In this document: positions 59,404 to 64,000 of the stretch, piece after piece
Position numbering within the stretch: the stretch's first letter is position 1
Layout: every line of letters starts with the position of its first letter
Assembly: GCA_023242925.1 (NCBI GenBank)
Contig: CP096134.1
Span: forward strand, 2,375,501 to 2,439,500
Origin: Hyphomonadaceae bacterium JAD_PAG50586_4
GTDB taxonomy: Bacteria > Pseudomonadota > Alphaproteobacteria > Caulobacterales > Aquidulcibacteraceae
DNA: 64,000 nucleotides
Direction of reading: 5' to 3'
Notes under the pieces: model-generated
What the model saw: the letters and a program-made list of their open reading frames with translations, nothing else
Database searches by the model: none
What the model was told of the DNA's origin: nothing
Translations under genes and position numbers: made by a program

Positions 59404-60132
59404 ATGGCGCGCCTTTTCGCTGCTTTGTTCCTGGCTTTCTTCATGGGCTTTGCGCGCCCCGCCTCAGCACAAAGTTTCAACGCCCAGGAGCAAGCGGAAA
59501 TCCGCGCCGTCGTGCGCGAATATCTCGTGCGCAATCCCGACGTGCTACGTGAAGCGCTCGACTCGCTGGAAGCGCGCGTCACCGCTGAACGCTGGCGCCA
59601 AATCCGCAACGATCCACGCGATTTCGCGATGGGCCCCGCCGACGCACCGGTCACCATCGTGGAGTTCTACGATTATCGCTGCGCTTATTGTCATCGCGCG
59701 CTCGAATGGCTGACGGACGTCGTGCGCACACGCAATGACGTGCGCGTCGTGTTCAAGGAATTGCCGATCCTGTCGGCGGAATCGATGGAAGCGGCGCGCG
59801 CCGTGCTCGCGGCGCGTCCGCAAGGGCGCTATTGGCAATTCCATCAGGCGCTGATGAGCTTCCCGCTCAACCAAGAACTCACGAGCGCCGAGATTGATCG
59901 CATCGCGCGCCAATCCGGGATCGACGTCGCGCGCATGCGTCGCGGTATGGAATCGCCAGAGATCACGGCGCTGCTGGAGGAGAACCGCGCACACGCTGTG
60001 AACTTTGAGATCAGCGGCACGCCCGGCTTCGTGATCAATGGCGAATTGATTTCCGGCTTCGATGAAACGCGCCTCGACGCCCGGCTACGCGAAGCGACCC
60101 GCGAAGCGCGTCAACGCCAAGCCCAGCGTTAG
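59404..60132 (+). CDS. DsbA-family thiol:disulfide protein
   Basis: A 242-residue periplasmic thioredoxin-fold protein with a signal ending ARPASAQS. An N-terminal helical segment (EQAEIRAVVREYLVRNPDVL) of the kind seen in ScsC/BdbD-like proteins precedes the DsbA domain. The active site is CAYC in VEFYDYRCAYCHRALEWL; the cis-Pro loop is SGTPGFVINGELISG. It could oxidise or isomerise envelope proteins, such as those handled by the BepA-like protease upstream (66-base gap, same strand). Confidence 0.92.
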   Translation: MARLFAALFLAFFMGFARPASAQSFNAQEQAEIRAVVREYLVRNPDVLREALDSLEARVTAERWRQIRNDPRDFAMGPADAPVTIVEFYDYRCAYCHRALEWLTDVVRTRNDVRVVFKELPILSAESMEAARAVLAARPQGRYWQFHQALMSFPLNQELTSAEIDRIARQSGIDVARMRRGMESPEITALLEENRAHAVNFEISGTPGFVINGELISGFDETRLDARLREATREARQRQAQR

Positions 60133-60863
60133 ATGCGCCCCGTCGCCGAGGCGACAACCAGCGCCCCGTGGCGCGTGAACAGCGACACGTCGCGCTCACG
60201 CGCCAAAGCCTTCAGATAGCGCGGCACGAACGCAACATAGCCGATCGCCGCAAACGGACTTGCCGGCACGCCGCGTGACGCTTCACGCGACGCGCCATAC
60301 GCCGCTAGCGCACGTTGCTTCATCTCTTCGATGCTTGCGTCTCGCGGGACGACGCTTCTGCCCCGCGCTTGCCAATACGGTGCGGCCCGCAATAGCCCCG
60401 TGTAGCCCCAAGCCCGCGCACCGCTCTGCACGAAAGCTTGCGCAGCTTCGACCGCACCTGGCGCACAAACCTCAATCGCACCCCGCATCAACGCCCCAGC
60501 CGTGCCGTCAAGATAGGCGTCCAACGCCGCCCAAGTCGCGAACGGCGCCGCATCCAAATCGCGCGCACGCGTCGCGATGATCTGCGGCAACACGTCAAGC
60601 GACACCCCGGTTTCTTTCAATGCGGCCAACACGGGATGCGCGCGCGGCGGCTTGCCCTCGGCGATTTCTTCAACGCCCCTGCGCCACCATTCGAGCCTGA
60701 TATCGCCCAGCGCCGCTTCACGCACCGCCTCAGTCGTGTGCGCGATCTCGTAATACGCCGCGTAGAGCGCAATCAGTTTGGCGCGCACCTCGGCCGGCGC
60801 AAACCGGGTGGCCAACCAGCGGTCTTCGTCCACGCGACGAACGAGTGCGTCCAAAGTTTCCAC
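60129..60863 (-). CDS. Squalene/phytoene synthase family protein
   Basis: A 244-residue, mostly helical protein. It carries a diverged prenyl-synthase core: AAYYEIAHTTEAVREAALGD, IRLEWWRRGVEE and LDAYLDGTAGALMRG. The aspartate-rich substrate motifs of true squalene/phytoene synthases (DxxxD) are not clearly complete, and the protein resembles NDUFAF6-like members. GTG 60863 is chosen because upstream codons fall in an intergenic repeat; ATG 60899 is the alternative. Enzymatic activity is doubtful. Confidence 0.78.
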   Translation of the reverse strand: METLDALVRRVDEDRWLATRFAPAEVRAKLIALYAAYYEIAHTTEAVREAALGDIRLEWWRRGVEEIAEGKPPRAHPVLAALKETGVSLDVLPQIIATRARDLDAAPFATWAALDAYLDGTAGALMRGAIEVCAPGAVEAAQAFVQSGARAWGYTGLLRAAPYWQARGRSVVPRDASIEEMKQRALAAYGASREASRGVPASPFAAIGYVAFVPRYLKALARERDVSLFTRHGALVVASATGRI

Positions 60864-60865
60864 CC

Positions 60866-60960
60866 GATTGGGGATTAGGGATTGGGGACGGGGTTGCAAC
60901 AGAAAAGGGCGCGACCTTACGGCCGCGCCCCAATCGCTCGTCCCCAGAACCCAATCCCTA
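60866..60960. repeat. Inverted repeat bracketing a terminator
   Basis: TAGGGATTGGGGACG (60876-60890) and CGTCCCC...CCCAATCCCTA (60939-60960) are inverted copies, the right one interrupted by AGAA. They flank the terminator at 60903-60930. The left arm also contains a direct repeat (GGGGATTAGGGATTGGGG). The right arm overlaps the stop codon of the leftward gene. Confidence 0.6.
60903..60930 (-). terminator. Intrinsic terminator after the PuuD-like gene
   Basis: Read leftward, GGGCGCGGCC pairs with GGTCGCGCCC (one G-U pair) around a four-base loop, followed by TTTTCTGTT. It lies 28 bases after the stop at 60958. Confidence 0.8.
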
Positions 60961-61587
60961 GAACAGCGTGCTGGCGCCGGTCATCGCCACGAGCATCGGC
61001 ACGGACAAGAACGTGTTCGTGCGCGAGAACAACATCGCCGTCTTGCCGGCCGCGGCTTTCGCGGCGGCGTCGAGATCGGGATATCTGTTGGCGATGTTCA
61101 GCGCCTTTTGCTGGTTCGGCCAGATGATGAACCAGACATTGAACCACATGATAATGGCCAACCACATGCCGATACCGATCAGGATGTGCTTGGGCACAGC
61201 GAAGCTCGGATCATCCATGGCGCCCAGCGTCAGCGCTTGAACCAGGTAGCCCTGGTTGCCGGCCAATGCGAGACCGGTGACCAACGTCGCCATCGCGCCC
61301 CAGCGAAACCAAAACAAGGCCGCCGGCGCGATCACCTTGCCGATCGCCGGTTTCTGCTCGTCCGGGATTTTCGCCATGTTGGGGATTTGGGTGAAGTTGA
61401 AATAATAGAGGTGGCCGATCCACATGATGGCGACCAGCACATGGGTCCAACGCCACAGCGCTTCCCAGAATACGGAATCGCCGAACGCGTAGCCGGCGAC
61501 GCCCATCGCGAAATAGATCAAAAACAGCGCGCCGACGGCCAAAGCCGTCCACGCCACGTAACGCAGATTAGATAAAAACCAGGCCAT
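60958..61587 (-). CDS. PuuD-like integral membrane protein
   Basis: A 209-residue protein with about five or six hydrophobic helices and conserved His/Trp positions (WRWTHVLVAIMWIGHLYYFN; WFRWGAMATLVTG; HILIGIGMWLAIIMWFNVWF) matching the membrane half of PuuD-type urate oxidases. The C-terminal cytochrome c domain of full PuuD is absent. Urate activity is therefore unproven; it may be a stand-alone heme-binding membrane protein. It ends with RTNTFLSVPMLVAMTGAS and is followed by a terminator. Confidence 0.82.
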   Translation of the reverse strand: MAWFLSNLRYVAWTALAVGALFLIYFAMGVAGYAFGDSVFWEALWRWTHVLVAIMWIGHLYYFNFTQIPNMAKIPDEQKPAIGKVIAPAALFWFRWGAMATLVTGLALAGNQGYLVQALTLGAMDDPSFAVPKHILIGIGMWLAIIMWFNVWFIIWPNQQKALNIANRYPDLDAAAKAAAGKTAMLFSRTNTFLSVPMLVAMTGASTLF

Positions 61588-61630
61588 GCCCTCTCCTCCA
61601 GCCCGAACGCGTGGAGCGAGGCGGCTCAGC

Positions 61631-62675
61631 CTAGCCCGCGGTCTGCGGCGCTCCCCGCGCTTCGCCGCCCTCTCGTCCGCGCTTGACGCCCCAGATCAGG
61701 ATCGCCGGCGCCGCGACGTAGAGCGACGAATACGTGCCCACGACAATGCCGAAAATCATGGCGAGCGCGAAGCCCGAAAGCGCTTCGCCGCCGACAAAAT
61801 ACAAGCCAATCAGCGCAAAAAGCGCGGTGCAACCGGTAATGATCGTACGGGAGAGCGTCTCGTTGAGCGAAAGATCGATCAGTTGGCCCAGCGGCATCTT
61901 CTTATATTTGCGCAGGTTCTCGCGGATGCGGTCGAACACGACGACCGTATCGTTCATGGAATAACCCACGATGGTGAGCAGCGCAGCAATGATCGTGAGC
62001 GTAAATTCCAGCCGGAAGATCGAAAATAAGCCGAGCGTCAAGATGACGTCGTGGAAGAGTGCGAGCACGCCGCCGAGGCCGAACTGCCATTCGAACCGGA
62101 ACCAGATGTAAACCAGCATGAGCAGGATCGCGAGGCCAAGCGCGATTAGGCCGCCAGCGAACAATTCCTCCGACACTTTGGCGCTCACCGAGATCCACGC
62201 TGCTGATGCGCGCGCCCTCCGCGACGACGCCAAGGCCCGCGCGGATCGCCTCCACCGTCGCCGATTGGTCAGGCGACGTTTCGAAATTCAGAATGGCGCA
62301 ATATGGCGGAGCGTTCACCGGCCGGCAGGTCGTGCCTTGCACTTCGACGTCGCCGTCTTGCGCGCCGCGGCCGAGCGCGCGCAGCGCTTCTTGATCGATC
62401 GGCCCCGGCGCTTCGACCAAGATCGAGGTGCCGCCGCGAAAATCGATGCCCAGGTTGAAGCCGCTCTCCATGATCGCGCCGAAGCGCGCCAAAGGAGAGC
62501 CCTCGGCTTGCTGGTAGATTTCGATCGGATTGGCGCGAAAGCCCGCCGTGAACATCGACACGAACGACGCGCCGACAGCGAGAATTGAAACCACCGCGGC
62601 AAAGCCCGCGAATTTCACATAGGTGAAATTCGTCTTCTTCGGCAGCAAACGGATAAGAGGCCAGAACGAAGCCAT
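61631..62675 (-). CDS. secF: Protein translocase subunit SecF (frame break near 62188)
   Basis: SecF with SecD uses proton motive force to pull exported proteins through SecYEG. After the first helix (FAGFAAVVSILAVGASFVSM) comes the family motif GIDFRGGTSILVEA, a periplasmic P1-like domain (with a CRPVNAPPYC Cys pair), then in a second frame VSAKVSEELFAGGLIALGLA, YIWFRFEWQFGLGGVLALFH and SMNDTVVVFDRIRENLRKYK. One extra base in CC at 62188-62189 causes the break. Corrected length is about 347 residues, slightly longer than typical. It lies 15 bases downstream of secD. Confidence 0.94.
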
Positions 62676-62690
62676 GAGAATTCAGCCCTC

Positions 62691-64000
62691 TTAAATCGGC
62701 ATCTGCTTGGGCCGCGCGATGCGGAACCACAAAGCAATCAAAAGCTGCGTCACCAGCACGGCGCTGAACACCGACGTGATCACGCCGATCGACAACGTCC
62801 AGGCAAAGCCACGCACCGGCCCTGCGCCAAACTGGAACAGGATCATCGCCGCCAGGATCGTTGTCAGGTTCGCGTCGATGATAGTGATCATGGCGCGGGC
62901 AAAGCCGGCGTCGATCGCCAAGGCCGGACTTCGTCCTGCTTGCGCTTCTTCACGCATCCGCTCGTAGATGATGACGTTGGCGTCCACGGCCATGGCGATG
63001 GTGAGAATGAGGCCCGCGATGCCCGGCAGCGTGAGCGCCGCCCCCACCATGCTCATCGCCCCGATCAACAGAACGAAGTTCACCACCAAGGCGATGCACG
63101 CGAACACGCCGAACAAACCGTACGCCAACACCATGAACACAAGCGTCACCAGGCCGGCGATAATCGAGGCCGTCGTGCCGGCATTGATGGCGTCCTGCCC
63201 CAAGCTTGCATCGACCGTGCGCTCATCGATCACCGTGAGCGGCACCGGCAGCGCGCCAGCGCGCAGCATCACAGCGAGTTCGTTGGCGGTCTGCGCCGTG
63301 AAGCCGCCCGAGATTTGACCAGAGCCGCCGCAAATCGGTTCGTTGATATTTGGCGCGGTCAGCACCTGGTTATCGAGCAGAATGGCGAAGCGCTGGTTCG
63401 TATATTCGCGCGTGATCCGGCAGAAAAGCGTGGTGCCTTGGCTATCAAGCTGGAAGCTCAAAACGAACTCCCCGGTCTGGCCATCGGTCGAGGCGTTTGC
63501 ACGTACGAGGCGTTCGCCGGTAAACCGCGCGCGCCGCTCCACCACTTCCGGGCCCGTGCCGCGTCCGCCTGGATAAGGCTGCACCAGCATCGTGCCCGGC
63601 GGCAAACGGCCCGAAACCGCTTCTTCCTGGCTCAGCTCGCGCACCATATGGAACGTCATCAAGGCGGTTTGGCCGATGCGTTCCTTCAGCATTTCCGGGT
63701 CGCTCACGCCGGGCGCCTGCACGACGATGCGCTCATCGCCTTGACGCACGATCGTCACTTCGCTCGTGCCGGTCGGGTCGATGCGGCGGCGAATGACTTC
63801 AATCGATTGCTGCGCGGCTTGGCGGCTCAATTCGCGCATGTGAACGTCTGTGATCCGCGCTTCGATCAGGCCATCTTCGCCCTCCGCGAATGTCAGAAGT
63901 TCGGCGCCGCCAGTGGTCGACAGCGAAAGCGGCCGCAACAGGCGGCGCGCCGTTTCGATTTGCGTGGGGTCCACCAAGCGCACGCGCGCGGCGTCGCCAA
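62691..64000 (-). CDS. secD: Protein translocase subunit SecD (5' end outside window)
   Basis: The frame enters at the right edge and ends at 62691, so 436 residues of the C-terminal part are present and the N-terminus is missing. The P1 head (RRRIDPTGTSEVTIVRQGDE; RIVVQAPGVSDPEMLKERIG), the region ISGGFTAQTANELAVMLRAG and six-helix part with AGLILTIAMAVDANVIIYER and DANLTTILAAMILFQFGAGP are diagnostic. An apparent start at 63983 is only an internal Val codon (GDAAR-V-RLVDP continues past the edge). It precedes secF in the same operon. Confidence 0.96.
   Translation of the reverse strand, partial: GDAARVRLVDPTQIETARRLLRPLSLSTTGGAELLTFAEGEDGLIEARITDVHMRELSRQAAQQSIEVIRRRIDPTGTSEVTIVRQGDERIVVQAPGVSDPEMLKERIGQTALMTFHMVRELSQEEAVSGRLPPGTMLVQPYPGGRGTGPEVVERRARFTGERLVRANASTDGQTGEFVLSFQLDSQGTTLFCRITREYTNQRFAILLDNQVLTAPNINEPICGGSGQISGGFTAQTANELAVMLRAGALPVPLTVIDERTVDASLGQDAINAGTTASIIAGLVTLVFMVLAYGLFGVFACIALVVNFVLLIGAMSMVGAALTLPGIAGLILTIAMAVDANVIIYERMREEAQAGRSPALAIDAGFARAMITIIDANLTTILAAMILFQFGAGPVRGFAWTLSIGVITSVFSAVLVTQLLIALWFRIARPKQMPI

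Overview
The window is 64 kb of high-GC chromosome from an alphaproteobacterium, most likely a Caulobacterales/Hyphomonadaceae-type heterotroph. This rests on the ffh-rpsP-rimM-trmD-rplS order, a DUF2794 gene, a RegB/RegA (ActS/ActR) redox pair, system I cytochrome c maturation, a bactofilin next to an M23 peptidase, intracellular PHB depolymerase and many small alphaproteobacterial families. No phage, IS element, plasmid function, CRISPR array, tRNA or rRNA was recognised. It reads as core genome with a few accessory genes.

Layout: 1-2851, a serine-protease autotransporter cut by the window edge. 3254-10679, protein targeting and translation: ffh, rpsP, rimM (with a long Lys/Ala/Pro extension), trmD, an orphan secreted protein, rplS, mtaB, ftsY. 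10775-16881, a cyclophilin lipoprotein, yciB, a MarR regulator, the ccmA-B-C-D-G operon and a DUF4349 lipoprotein. 17035-24966, aconitase, a DUF1223 protein and a four-gene Gld-like ABC exporter operon. 24967-25482, a divergent gap with a candidate structured RNA. 25483-30650, DUF2794, a Bax-inhibitor-like protein, a class A PBP with a 39-residue tandem-repeat tail, cytochrome b561. 30647-37696, a YgjP-like metalloprotein, PHB depolymerase, SCO1, a phosphodiester glycosidase-like protein, and DUF6607 plus a TonB receptor. 37825-42220, RegB/RegA, a small Pro/Ala-rich protein, NamZ (DUF1343) and two small partners. 42483-51031, tyrS, a giant AsmA/YhdP protein, Bcp, M23 peptidase plus bactofilin, prfB. 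51112-64000, PBP1A, Tat-type amidase, RNase E, M48 chaperone-protease, DsbA-like protein, a squalene/phytoene synthase-like protein, a PuuD-like membrane protein, secF and secD (cut by the edge).

Much of the content is envelope biology: two bifunctional PBPs, an amidase, an M23 endopeptidase, NamZ, a YhdP-like lipid transporter, SecDF, SRP and its receptor, periplasmic thiol enzymes and cytochrome c/Cu assembly factors.

Main caution: at least thirteen otherwise intact genes, several normally essential (prfB, secF, rne), are broken by single-base frame breaks, often in runs of four or five identical bases. This looks like uncorrected long-read indel error rather than biology. Genuine recoding is visible only in prfB, where the CTT-TGA-C programmed +1 site with its internal Shine-Dalgarno is intact. 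I give full spans for these genes and mark each break. I found no clearly new biological system; the better leads are the candidate structured RNA at 25.2-25.35 kb, the DUF6607/TonB pair, the repeat-tailed PBP, the extended RimM, and the NamZ operon with an uncharacterised partner.
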